This document shows, one piece after another, positions 36,107 to 44,750 of a DNA stretch of 64,000 nucleotides. The notes beneath the pieces are model-generated. The model did not search any database. It was not told the origin of the DNA and saw only the letters and a program-made list of their open reading frames with translations. Within the stretch, counting starts at the first letter, position 1. Each line of letters opens with the position of its first letter. The stretch is from an uncultured Eubacteriales bacterium (GTDB taxonomy: Bacteria > Bacillota > Clostridia > Oscillospirales > Acutalibacteraceae), in contig CAKUVH010000004.1 of the NCBI GenBank assembly GCA_934695425.1, positions 1 through 64,000 on the forward strand, given 5' to 3'. Made by a program: the position numbers and the translations under genes.

Positions 36107-36547
36107 ATGATATATTTAAAACCAATAAATTTCAGTAATATTAACAGCTTCTCAGATACCGTATATAGTGATATCCCTTTTCATCAAAAACAAGAGATGA
36201 TACTCGAAAGCATGAATAAAATTCATAATAATTCATATTTTGAAATTTTGGTTGTTTATAATGATAATTCAGTAGTTGGATTCATGAATTTATATGCCCA
36301 TTCCAAACACATTATCAGCTGCGGGCCTGCAATAAAATCTCATTTACAACGCCAAGGATTTGGCTTTAAAGGCGAAACTTTAGCACTAAATTATGCAAAA
36401 GAAAAAGGATTTACAATTGCGGTCGGAGATGTCTTCGAAAAAAATATTGCCAGCATCGCATTGCATGAAAAGCTAGGGTTCGAGGAGGAAAGAAAATATA
36501 TTGATGAGCAAAATCGAATTATGCGATTATATGTTAAATCGTTATAA
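36107..36547 (+). CDS. GNAT-family N-acetyltransferase
   Basis: A 146-residue acetyl-CoA-dependent acetyltransferase. The acetyl-CoA loop region is QRQGFGFKGETLALNYAKEKG, in two adjoining parts, followed by the C-terminal NIASIALHEKLGFEEE motif typical of RimJ/RimL-like and aminoglycoside-type GNAT proteins. The acceptor cannot be told. AAAGGA precedes the ATG. It sits 30 bases past the tRNA-Ser terminator without an evident promoter of its own, at the left edge of the accessory island. Confidence 0.88.
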   Translation: MIYLKPINFSNINSFSDTVYSDIPFHQKQEMILESMNKIHNNSYFEILVVYNDNSVVGFMNLYAHSKHIISCGPAIKSHLQRQGFGFKGETLALNYAKEKGFTIAVGDVFEKNIASIALHEKLGFEEERKYIDEQNRIMRLYVKSL

Positions 36548-36572
36548 CTAAAGCATTTCCCGGATTCTCAGT

Positions 36573-36634
36573 AATTTTCCCACTTTAAACTTTTCCCCAA
36601 AAAATTTATACTATTTTATATGAATATTTTTTAA
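36573..36634 (+). repeat. Repeat B, copy 1 (upstream of fic)
   Basis: About 60 bp of promoter-like DNA (contains TTTATACTATTTTATATGAA) that recurs nearly identically at 42729-42789, with two compensating single-base indels and a few substitutions. It immediately precedes the fic ribosome binding site. Confidence 0.85.
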
Positions 36635-36649
36635 TTACGGAGGCGCACT

Positions 36650-37255
36650 ATGGTACTTGAGAATAAAATAGGACTAACAAGTTCGGCCGACCTTGCCCGT
36701 GAAGAAGAACGAATTAGCAAGAAAAAAGCAATAGAATTGTTCGAGAACAGGGTGCTTGATACGCTTCCGGCCGGTAAATTTAGCACTTTGCAAGCAATTC
36801 ATAAGTATCTCTTTGAAGATATTTATAATTTTGCCGGCAAAATTCGCACGGTCAACATAGTAAAAGGTAATTTCCGTTTCGCGCCGCTCATTTATCTTGA
36901 GGTGGCGCTTGCCAATATTGATAAGATGCCGCAATCTACATTTGATGAGATAGTAGAAAAGTACGTTGAAATGAATGTTGCTCACCCGTTCCGTGAGGGC
37001 AACGGGCGCAGTGCACGTATTTGGCTTGATCACATATTCAAAACCGAAATCGGCAAGGTTATTGACTGGAGCAAGGTCGATAAAGAAGACTATCTTCTTG
37101 CTATGGAGCGTAGTCCTATCAAGGATATTGAAATCAAGCACCTTTTAAAAAACGCACTTACCGATGAAATCAATAGTCGTGAGATTTACATGAAAGGTAT
37201 CGACCACAGCTATTATTACGAGGGCTATACGATATTTAAAGCAGAGGAATTATAA
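36650..37255 (+). CDS. Fic-domain AMP-transferase, class III
   Basis: Fic proteins transfer AMP or another nucleotide part to a target hydroxyl. The 201-residue protein has the full catalytic loop HPFREGNGRSAR (His112 as base). Near the C-terminus SYYYEG (Ser187, Glu191, Gly192) fits the inhibitory (S/T)xxxE(G/N) motif. Its C-terminal position marks a self-inhibited class III enzyme like Neisseria Fic, needing no separate antitoxin (family knowledge). A strong GGAGG lies upstream. The target is unknown; the giant protein downstream is the nearest candidate partner (inference). Confidence 0.93.
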   Translation: MVLENKIGLTSSADLAREEERISKKKAIELFENRVLDTLPAGKFSTLQAIHKYLFEDIYNFAGKIRTVNIVKGNFRFAPLIYLEVALANIDKMPQSTFDEIVEKYVEMNVAHPFREGNGRSARIWLDHIFKTEIGKVIDWSKVDKEDYLLAMERSPIKDIEIKHLLKNALTDEINSREIYMKGIDHSYYYEGYTIFKAEEL

Positions 37256-37270
37256 AAGGAAGTTGTTATT

Positions 37271-37318
37271 ATGAACTTAAAATCATTATTTTCAACACTC
37301 TCAAAAGTATTCATGTAG
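37271..37318 (+). other. 15-codon mini-frame after fic
   Basis: AGGAAG, then ATG, 14 more codons and TAG, just past fic. It may be the broken start of a lost gene or a translated leader. No family assignment is possible. Confidence 0.3.
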
Positions 37319-37358
37319 AGATTTGAAAAATTCTAATTCTGTTTTCTATAATTAAAGC

Positions 37359-37389
37359 CGGCAAATCTTGTAAAAGGTTTGTCGATTTT
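37359..37389 (+). terminator. Repeat A, copy 2: terminator after fic
   Basis: Identical over 31 bp to the hairpin after tRNA-Ser and again followed by a T run. It separates fic from the promoter of the giant gene. Confidence 0.8.
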
Positions 37390-37427
37390 GTTTTTTTGTT
37401 TAAATTGTAATTTTTATACAAAAACTA

Positions 37428-37455
37428 TTGACAAATATATATATATATATATAAT
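37428..37455 (+). promoter_or_regulatory. Promoter of the giant gene with an (AT)9 tract in its spacer
   Basis: TTGACA at 37428-37433, a 16-bp spacer and TATAAT at 37450-37455. Nine AT units (37435-37452) fill the spacer and enter the -10 box, so slippage by one unit would change the spacing to 14 or 18 bp. Confidence 0.75.
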
Positions 37456-37510
37456 GGTTACAGAAATATATTTCTGCAAATTTATTAATTAAGTATGGGA
37501 GGTAAAAAAT

Positions 37511-40500
37511 ATGAAAATTAAAGATTTTTACATTGAATTAGCAAAAGAATTCAAACCAAAAGGTGTGGCAAAGGAAGACCAAGAGTGGGCCAAAGGCGTA
37601 TTGGAAGCACTTTATGATTGGCAGAACACAAGTTTTAGTGATTTATGTAAAGCTATAGGATATAGTGATGGCCTTGAAATGAGTATACAATCCAAATTAA
37701 AAATTTATTTTACAGAGTCTAGGTCTGGTGTTCTTAAAAACGATGGCACAGACAAGTACACAAAGAAATGGCCAGAGTGGAATAAGATGGTTGAAAAGGA
37801 TAATGCTCAAAGTATCGCAAAAGCTCTTTGGACTAAGCCTGAAGATGAACTTGATGATGAAGACTGTAAAAATGTTAAAAATGTATTTAATGAATTCATA
37901 AAAGGCGTCGGTGAACAAATTAAAAACGAAAAAAGAATACAAAAAATAAATGAATCAGAACAAGAGAAGACTAAACAAGAAGAAGAAGCAGCAGTATTAG
38001 AAGATGCGGAAGAATACGTAAAAGAAAAGGAAAGATTAAAAATAGAAGAAGAGAAAAAAAGACTAGCGAGAATAAAAGAAAAAGAGGAAAAATTTAAAAT
38101 CGACGACGGAGAAATAAAAATTAGCGACGTAGCCAAGAAATTATGTGATATATACGCTCCTAGTGTGGGTTTTAGTGAAATGATTGATGACTGGTTTTAT
38201 ATGGCAATGGGCTACTATCTTAATCATGATTTGTTCCAGCCGATGAAGGCCTTTGTTGAATGGAGTAAACCTGAGCGTACGCTTATGCAGGAACACGGTA
38301 TTGAGAACAATATCAATAGTTGGTTTTCGGAGCATAGCCAAATACCTTGTCATGTTCCCGAACGAAAAGAATTTAATACTGCAACAATCTCACCCAAACA
38401 AGCAGAAGGACTGATGAATCTATTCAAAGGAATGAACGAACTTGCACATAAGGTCAAAGAAGACGTGCAGAAACTTAAAGGCCGTGCAAAATTAATAGAT
38501 GTAGTGGATGGTTTGAAAGAGTACAATCCTACGTCCAAGGATAGCGTGAAATGGTTTGATGACGCGGTAAGGAGTATCCTATTTTACTTGCAACATGGTG
38601 ACAAAGAAGATTACTACCCCACGCTAATTGAGCAATTTTACACCCTCGATAAAAAAGAAAAAAAGATTTTGGATCGGGCCATAAAAAGAATTTCAGATTC
38701 AGATTTGCTTGAGATGATGGAACAGAAATTTGATGATAAAAATAAAATGATAGCTGCATGTAAAGAAGCTATAGTACTGGCAAATGGATTCAAAAAAGAT
38801 AAAGATATTGATATGGAAATGGATCAGGCAGTGGATATCAGAGAGATGTTTGAGACAATAGTAGGACGGATAAAAAAATTCTGTGAGAATTTGAAACATC
38901 GTAAAGAAAACAAGGCTCGTGCGGAAAGAATATCTCTTCAGGAGGTTTATGAATCATTAGCCAAGAATTACAAGAAGGAAGGCCAATCAGAAGATAATAA
39001 AGAGTGGTTTGACGAAATGATTTCAGCATTAAGAGGTTATGATGGCTCTCCGGTTGACATACGTACCTTGACTGGTGACAACAAGTTTGATGTAGATGAT
39101 TGGAAGGATCTGGAATCACAGAAATGGTATAAAGAGTTTGCTTCATATGTAAAAGAAAATCAAAGAGTTATAGAAAAAATAGACGATCGCTCAAATCTTG
39201 GAACGAAAGACACTATTCCAACTTCAGAATATAGGGTAATCGAAGAACTCTTTAGGAAATTATTCGGTCAATTTGGATATGTATACGAATTACTGAGATA
39301 TAAGGAACGAAAAACACCTTTAAAAATTGAAGATGTTTGCAAAGATATCTGCAAACGATGTGGCCATGCGGATGACCAAAAATGGTTTGAAGGAGTAATT
39401 TCATTAATAAAAGGTTCTAAAGTTTCTTTAAAAAGTATTCGTGCTTTGACTGGTAGCAACGAATTTAATGAAGAAGATTTGAAGGACGATGTGGCCATTA
39501 AACGCTTGTGTGAAAGTCTCGAGGGATTTTTACGTGAGAATAAAACAGTTATAGAAAAAGTAGAGAAGTGTTTAAAATCCAACGGTGAAGAAAATCTATT
39601 AAAAGAAGATTATGATAAAATTCTAAATGTCTTTCTCCAATTATTTTCGATGAATCCTAATTATGACTTCTATGGATATGTCCCCGCCTTATTAAAACAA
39701 AAGAAATCAATAACACTTGTGAGCACTAAAGATGTCTTCGACAAAATCGGTAAAGAGTATAACCATAGTTTCGTTAGTAATAACCAAAAGTGGTGTAAAA
39801 GGATAATTGAAAAAATTGGCGATAAAAATTCAGTAGGCGAAATGGCTCGTGTGGCAGGGTATTTGTGGTATGATTATGAAGAAAAAAGAAATATTTTGCC
39901 TGAAGGTAGCTTGTATAGAGGTGATATTTACAGTGAAGAAGGTATATCCAAAGAAATTAATACAGCAGTAGAAGAGTATTTAGGTAAAGCCCGATATTCT
40001 ATAAAAGAAATTAAAGAGTGCGCAGAAAAAGAGAAAATATCTGAAGCGGAAGCTGAAATAATTGAGCGCGTATTTTACTATTACTTGTCTGAAGATAAAA
40101 ATTCCGGCAGCGGTATACGAAGGATGTTAAATGTTTTAGAAAGGTGCGAAGAAGTTTCGAAAAAATTAGAAAACCCTACTGATAACGAACAAACGAAAAG
40201 TTTAGAGGATTATTACGATAGATTTAAAAAATTCGTTAGTGTTCAAGATAACTTCTTGAACGATAAAAAGAACGGATTTAAAACATGTGATGAATTCATC
40301 TATGATTTCAGAAAGAAAGTTCTGCCGGGCCTTGACGAAAGTTATAAAGAGAAAATACCAACAAGAGAAAAAGTTATTGCTGCAGTAAGAAACGAAAAAA
40401 TGAAGAAGCTTGAAAAAACTAAAGGCTTTAAAGATATTGAAAATTACTTTGAATCAGTAGGACTGAAAAAAACGGTCAAGTCCCTGTTAGAAGATAAAAT

Positions 40501-42634
40501 AGAACTATTCCGTAAGCGAAAAAAAGAAATTGAAGAAATTGCAGAGAATACAATAAATGAAATTATAAATTCGATAGACAAAGAAGAAACGGTAGGACGT
40601 AAAACTTTGGACTTTATAAGGAAAGCAGAATTGCAAAGTGTCCCTGTCCATGATAAAAACGTAAAGGACAGCGTTAAGGAGTCTATAAAATTCCTGTGTG
40701 GAAGTTTAAATGAAACAATTAATGGATTCAGTAAAAATGATGGTACCACTGATGATATGGCAGATGTAGTTTTAGATGATGTAAATTCCAGCCTATCGAG
40801 CTGGACAGTAAGATATATTGACGGAAATGAAGAGAAAATGATATCTCTGGAAGAGTACAGTTACAAAGAAAAAAGTTCAACGGCAACTTGGATTCAAAAT
40901 CTGTACAATGAAGTTACTTTGATGTTGGAATCACAAATTTCTCCTGAGGATAAGATTAAAAGGCTCAAAAATAAATTACTTGATATTCCGAAGATGAGTA
41001 GTTCGAATGCATCCATTAACGATGAACAAGTCAAGAAAGCTATCCAAGCTTCGGCAAAAAAATTGGATGAATTTTTTGAAAAAGTTAAATCTGAAGATGA
41101 AAAGTCGATAGAATCTTCTACTAAAAATGATAAAGCTGTAATAGTGGAGGCTCTTAAAGAATTGATTGACGGGTGGACAAGAGCACTTGGTGAAGAGGCT
41201 AAGGGCGATTACTTGGATTTACAAGCAGGAACGATTTATCAGACTTTAAGAGAGGCAGTTACAAACGGTATAGAGAATAATGAGGTTATTAGAAGTTATA
41301 AATGGAAAAAAGGAAGCAAAACTGCAGAGTGGCTGAAAAAATTAGAGAACGACGTGGTAAAGGGCTCTAAAAAGCTCGATCCACTGCAGTATGTGACAAA
41401 CTTTAGGAAAAATGTTAATGACCTTCCAATTCTCACTTTCAAAAAGGCCGCGGTGAAATACGATATCGTTAAAGTTGCCTTAAAAAATTTGGATGCTGCC
41501 TTAGAATACAGAATCAAACAGCTTGCACTCGGTTTAGTGGCTAAAATGAATGAAGCTTTGAACCCTAAAGAAGTCTATGAAGAAAAAATTAGAGATAATC
41601 TCATAGAAATTTGCAATGATATTAAATTTGCCCAACGTAAAGGCTATGGTCGTTATTTCTTACTAGGAAGTGAAAATCGTAAAAAATTAGATGCTCTGAT
41701 AAACAGCAGAACTCCCGACAGCACTTTAGCGGCATTGAATAACTTTGAAAAGGCATTCAAAAAGTATCTTAAAAATATCTTTGAGAAAAATGGCACCAAG
41801 GTTCCAACAGAAGGAATTAAGTTAGAAGGAACTGGTGATGAGGCCGCCAATACCAAGTTGACCCTCGATATATCGCAATTTAAAGATTATCTTAATAAAA
41901 AAGCCATTACTAAAACCGACGAAAAGAAGAGCGATAGTAGTGACAGAAAAACGGCACTTGATGCTATTTTAAAGGAGTGGCAAGGTGCGATTAATGGATG
42001 GAGTGGCGTGAATGGTTTGGAATTAGGCGAAAGTATTCAAAATGCCATATCCAGCAAAAATAAATCATGGGGATCCAGCGGAGCAACACAAAAATGGCTA
42101 AAGGGAGTGGCAAATTCTTGCCCGGAATCCGTCAAGAAAAAATATAATCCGGTTCAAATTTTGGAAGAACTTAGGAAGGCAGTCGGTTCGGTTCCTAAAC
42201 TTACCTTTAAAGAATCAGTAATTAAAGATTCTGTAATCAAAAAACAAATTGATGATCTCGTCAAATCCATTAAAGCTAAAGAAGAGGCTTTCCAAAAAGA
42301 CTTTAAAGAAAAATTTGAAAAAGGAATTAATGATGCTATTAAAGACCATAAAAGTTCTAAAAATTTGGTTGGCATGACAACGAGCCTTTCCGGAGTGATT
42401 AGTAAAATTTGTTCTGATGAATATTATGAAAACAAAAATTATTTTGAGGTAGGTACTCCGATGTATGTTGCCGCAGAAAATTTTAAATCCCCGGTTGAAG
42501 TTTTAAGTCGTGTTGGAACTACCGACTCTTCCGCATATAAAAATGGAGTAAAAAAATTAGAAAAATCTTGGAAAGAGTTAAAGAAAGCCATAAACAAATG
42601 TGTAATGATTTCGATTGACGTATATTTGTTTTAA
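37511..42634 (+). CDS. Giant repetitive helical protein, 1707 residues, unknown function
   Basis: I do not recognise this protein. It is Lys/Glu-rich, apparently all-helical and soluble, with no signal peptide or transmembrane segment. The N-terminal half holds about six divergent repeats starting near residues 3, 203, 326, 474, 604 and 736, each with a motif like (I/L)xDVxxxLxKxY...DxxWF. A coiled coil covers about 136-200. The C-terminal part holds a two-part module duplicated at about 1206-1427 and 1479-1696, with an earlier partial copy at 1081-1192, marked by LPxLTFK and an aromatic-rich Lys tail. GGGAGG precedes the ATG. It has its own promoter and terminator. Confidence 0.9.
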   Translation: MKIKDFYIELAKEFKPKGVAKEDQEWAKGVLEALYDWQNTSFSDLCKAIGYSDGLEMSIQSKLKIYFTESRSGVLKNDGTDKYTKKWPEWNKMVEKDNAQSIAKALWTKPEDELDDEDCKNVKNVFNEFIKGVGEQIKNEKRIQKINESEQEKTKQEEEAAVLEDAEEYVKEKERLKIEEEKKRLARIKEKEEKFKIDDGEIKISDVAKKLCDIYAPSVGFSEMIDDWFYMAMGYYLNHDLFQPMKAFVEWSKPERTLMQEHGIENNINSWFSEHSQIPCHVPERKEFNTATISPKQAEGLMNLFKGMNELAHKVKEDVQKLKGRAKLIDVVDGLKEYNPTSKDSVKWFDDAVRSILFYLQHGDKEDYYPTLIEQFYTLDKKEKKILDRAIKRISDSDLLEMMEQKFDDKNKMIAACKEAIVLANGFKKDKDIDMEMDQAVDIREMFETIVGRIKKFCENLKHRKENKARAERISLQEVYESLAKNYKKEGQSEDNKEWFDEMISALRGYDGSPVDIRTLTGDNKFDVDDWKDLESQKWYKEFASYVKENQRVIEKIDDRSNLGTKDTIPTSEYRVIEELFRKLFGQFGYVYELLRYKERKTPLKIEDVCKDICKRCGHADDQKWFEGVISLIKGSKVSLKSIRALTGSNEFNEEDLKDDVAIKRLCESLEGFLRENKTVIEKVEKCLKSNGEENLLKEDYDKILNVFLQLFSMNPNYDFYGYVPALLKQKKSITLVSTKDVFDKIGKEYNHSFVSNNQKWCKRIIEKIGDKNSVGEMARVAGYLWYDYEEKRNILPEGSLYRGDIYSEEGISKEINTAVEEYLGKARYSIKEIKECAEKEKISEAEAEIIERVFYYYLSEDKNSGSGIRRMLNVLERCEEVSKKLENPTDNEQTKSLEDYYDRFKKFVSVQDNFLNDKKNGFKTCDEFIYDFRKKVLPGLDESYKEKIPTREKVIAAVRNEKMKKLEKTKGFKDIENYFESVGLKKTVKSLLEDKIELFRKRKKEIEEIAENTINEIINSIDKEETVGRKTLDFIRKAELQSVPVHDKNVKDSVKESIKFLCGSLNETINGFSKNDGTTDDMADVVLDDVNSSLSSWTVRYIDGNEEKMISLEEYSYKEKSSTATWIQNLYNEVTLMLESQISPEDKIKRLKNKLLDIPKMSSSNASINDEQVKKAIQASAKKLDEFFEKVKSEDEKSIESSTKNDKAVIVEALKELIDGWTRALGEEAKGDYLDLQAGTIYQTLREAVTNGIENNEVIRSYKWKKGSKTAEWLKKLENDVVKGSKKLDPLQYVTNFRKNVNDLPILTFKKAAVKYDIVKVALKNLDAALEYRIKQLALGLVAKMNEALNPKEVYEEKIRDNLIEICNDIKFAQRKGYGRYFLLGSENRKKLDALINSRTPDSTLAALNNFEKAFKKYLKNIFEKNGTKVPTEGIKLEGTGDEAANTKLTLDISQFKDYLNKKAITKTDEKKSDSSDRKTALDAILKEWQGAINGWSGVNGLELGESIQNAISSKNKSWGSSGATQKWLKGVANSCPESVKKKYNPVQILEELRKAVGSVPKLTFKESVIKDSVIKKQIDDLVKSIKAKEEAFQKDFKEKFEKGINDAIKDHKSSKNLVGMTTSLSGVISKICSDEYYENKNYFEVGTPMYVAAENFKSPVEVLSRVGTTDSSAYKNGVKKLEKSWKELKKAINKCVMISIDVYLF

Positions 42635-42659
42635 CTAAAATGATAAAATGTATTTTTTA

Positions 42660-42693
42660 AAAGGCTACCCGGTGGGTATACCGGGTGGCCTTT
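42660..42693 (+). terminator. Terminator of the giant gene
   Basis: AAAGGCTACCCGG pairs with CCGGGTGGCCTTT (one mismatch) around an 8-base loop. The T tail is short. Confidence 0.75.
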
Positions 42694-42728
42694 GCTTATT
42701 AAAACCATTTTTAAACATATGCTAATAT

Positions 42729-42789
42729 AATTTTCCCACTTTAAATTTTCCCCGAAAAACTTTATACTATTTTATATGAATATTTTTAA
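42729..42789 (+). repeat. Repeat B, copy 2 (upstream of tdk)
   Basis: Second copy of the roughly 60-bp promoter-like element found before fic; here it leads into tdk. It marks the right edge of the accessory island. Confidence 0.85.
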
Positions 42790-42803
42790 AATAGGTGAAG
42801 AAT

Positions 42804-43364
42804 GTGAAAATGTATTTTTATTATGGAGTAATGGGCTCCAGCAAGACAGCGAATGCGCTGATGAAAAAATTTAATTTTGAAGAGCGCGGAAGGAAAGTCG
42901 CTTTTTTAAAACCAAGCCTTGATACCCGGAACGGAAAAACATTAATTAAATCTCGCATAGGTCTTTCCAGCGAAGCTTTTTTTCTTGATAGAACAAAAAG
43001 CATCAAAGAAACTCTCGGCGACCCGTACAAATATGACACTATCATGATAGACGAAGCGCAGTTTATGTCAACGTCTCAAGTTGATGAATTAAGAGAAATG
43101 GCAGATAATGGAATTATGGTAATGTGTTACGGATTGAAAACCGATTATACCGGCCATCTTTTTGAAGGAAGCAAGCGCATCATAGAAGTTTGCGATACCG
43201 TAAGAGAAATTCAATCTATGTGTAGCAAATGCGGAACCAAAGCAATAGTTAACGCTCGTTATCACGGTGATACGATAATTTACCAAGGCGACATAATCGA
43301 CATCGGGGGCGAAGATAAATACATAACCCTTTGCCACAAGTGTTGGAAAAAAGGAAAAATTTAA
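42804..43364 (+). CDS. tdk: Thymidine kinase
   Basis: Salvage enzyme phosphorylating thymidine to dTMP. The 186-residue type II kinase shows the P-loop YYGVMGSSKTANAL, Walker B IMIDEAQF, the lasso-region YHGDT and two zinc-binding CxxC pairs (CSKC, CHKC). The GTG at 42804 is preferred, 6 bases after AGGTG, giving MKMYFYYG; a GTG at 42795 or an ATG at 42810 are alternatives. It directly precedes dnaB. Confidence 0.95.
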   Translation: MKMYFYYGVMGSSKTANALMKKFNFEERGRKVAFLKPSLDTRNGKTLIKSRIGLSSEAFFLDRTKSIKETLGDPYKYDTIMIDEAQFMSTSQVDELREMADNGIMVMCYGLKTDYTGHLFEGSKRIIEVCDTVREIQSMCSKCGTKAIVNARYHGDTIIYQGDIIDIGGEDKYITLCHKCWKKGKI

Positions 43365-43382
43365 TTTTAGGAGGTCAAAAAA

Positions 43383-44750
43383 TTGAATCCTGGAACCGTA
43401 ACCACTAATTTTGACGGTTTGAAGCTTCAATATAGTTCGGAGGCTGAACAATCCGTCTTGGGCTCTATACTCATAGACTCTGAGTGTTTGAGCAGAGTAA
43501 TCCAAATTCTTCCGCGCGCGGATTATTTTTATTTATCCAATCATAAGGCTATTTACGCGGCAATGATAGATATGTTTACCATGGGACAGCCCGTGGACTA
43601 TATTACTGTGCTCGATAAACTTCAGAGCACAAACGATATTGATAACAGTAATTTTAAATCTTATCTTTTGGATTTAGCTCAAATAGTGCCGTCGGTTTCC
43701 AATGTGGAATTTTACGCCGATATTGTCAAAGATAAATACAATATAAGAAATTTGGTAAGCACAGCAAGAACCATCATAGACGACGCCTCTTCGGGAGAAG
43801 TTTCGTCATCGGACTTGCTTAATTCTGCCGAGCAAAAAATATTTGACATACGTCGAGGAAAAGAAACTCAAGGACTCCAAAGAGTAAATGAAATTGTAGT
43901 TCAGACTTTTGACAGACTGGATGAACTTAATTCTCGAACCGACGAAGAATATAGTGGTGTACCTACCGGAATCAAAGACCTTGACCGTGTTATAATGGGA
44001 CTCAATAAAACTGACCTTATTTTAATAGCTTCTCGACCGGGTATGGGTAAAACCAGCTTTTCTTTAAATATTGCCGGACATGTCGGAATTACAAAAGGCA
44101 AAACAGTTGCTATATTTTCGCTTGAAATGTCCAAAGAACAGTTGGTCTCTCGTATGCTTTCTACTCAAGCCAAAATTCCGGGCCAAACTTTGCGCCTCGG
44201 TAAACTTAACGAACAAGAATGGCTTAATCTTATCGAAGCCGGTGATATTATTTCAAAGGCCCCGATTTACATAGATGATACTCCTGGGATTACTATCCCA
44301 GAAATGAAGGCAAAACTCCGAAGACTCGGTGATGTTGATTTAGTAATAATCGATTATCTTCAACTTATGTCCAGCGCCAAAAGAATAGATAACCGTGTTC
44401 AAGAAATTTCCGAAATAACAAGAAATCTCAAAATAATGGCAAAAGAAATGGATGTCCCTGTTTTAACTCTTTCCCAGCTTTCCAGGGCGAGCGAACAAAG
44501 AGCTGACCATAAGCCTATGCTTTCGGATTTAAGAGATTCAGGTTCTATCGAGCAGGATGCCGATATAGTAATGTTCTTATATCGTGAAGGATACTATGAA
44601 TCTACCGAAGTTTCCGAAGAAGGGGATAAAAACAGCGGCGAAGTTATAGTAGCAAAAAATCGTCACGGTGAAACTCGTTCAATTCCGCTTCACTGGCAGG
44701 GCGAATATATGCGCTTTACCGCTCAGGAGGCTTATCGAAATGATTTCTAA
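43383..44750 (+). CDS. dnaB: Replicative DNA helicase
   Basis: Ring helicase that opens the replication fork. The 455-residue product has the N-terminal primase-interacting domain (1-150), then the RecA-like motor with Walker A ASRPGMGKTSFSL, Walker B VIIDYLQLM and the DLRDSGSIEQDAD motif. No intein is present. It starts at TTG 43383, set by AGGAGG eight bases upstream. The last 11 bases overlap tilS. Confidence 0.97.
   Translation: MNPGTVTTNFDGLKLQYSSEAEQSVLGSILIDSECLSRVIQILPRADYFYLSNHKAIYAAMIDMFTMGQPVDYITVLDKLQSTNDIDNSNFKSYLLDLAQIVPSVSNVEFYADIVKDKYNIRNLVSTARTIIDDASSGEVSSSDLLNSAEQKIFDIRRGKETQGLQRVNEIVVQTFDRLDELNSRTDEEYSGVPTGIKDLDRVIMGLNKTDLILIASRPGMGKTSFSLNIAGHVGITKGKTVAIFSLEMSKEQLVSRMLSTQAKIPGQTLRLGKLNEQEWLNLIEAGDIISKAPIYIDDTPGITIPEMKAKLRRLGDVDLVIIDYLQLMSSAKRIDNRVQEISEITRNLKIMAKEMDVPVLTLSQLSRASEQRADHKPMLSDLRDSGSIEQDADIVMFLYREGYYESTEVSEEGDKNSGEVIVAKNRHGETRSIPLHWQGEYMRFTAQEAYRNDF

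Noticed and set aside
36650..37255. Doc/Phd-type toxin-antitoxin pair
   Set aside because: The Fic loop carries the full AMPylation motif with GNGR, has a built-in inhibitory motif, and no antitoxin gene adjoins.
36047..37389. Attachment sites of an integrated phage or integrative element
   Set aside because: The 31-bp repeats bracket only GNAT and fic, do not include the tRNA 3' end, and no integrase is present.
38529..39146. Minus-strand frames within the giant gene
   Set aside because: No ribosome binding sites, and the plus-strand frame is unbroken over 5.1 kb with internal protein repeats.
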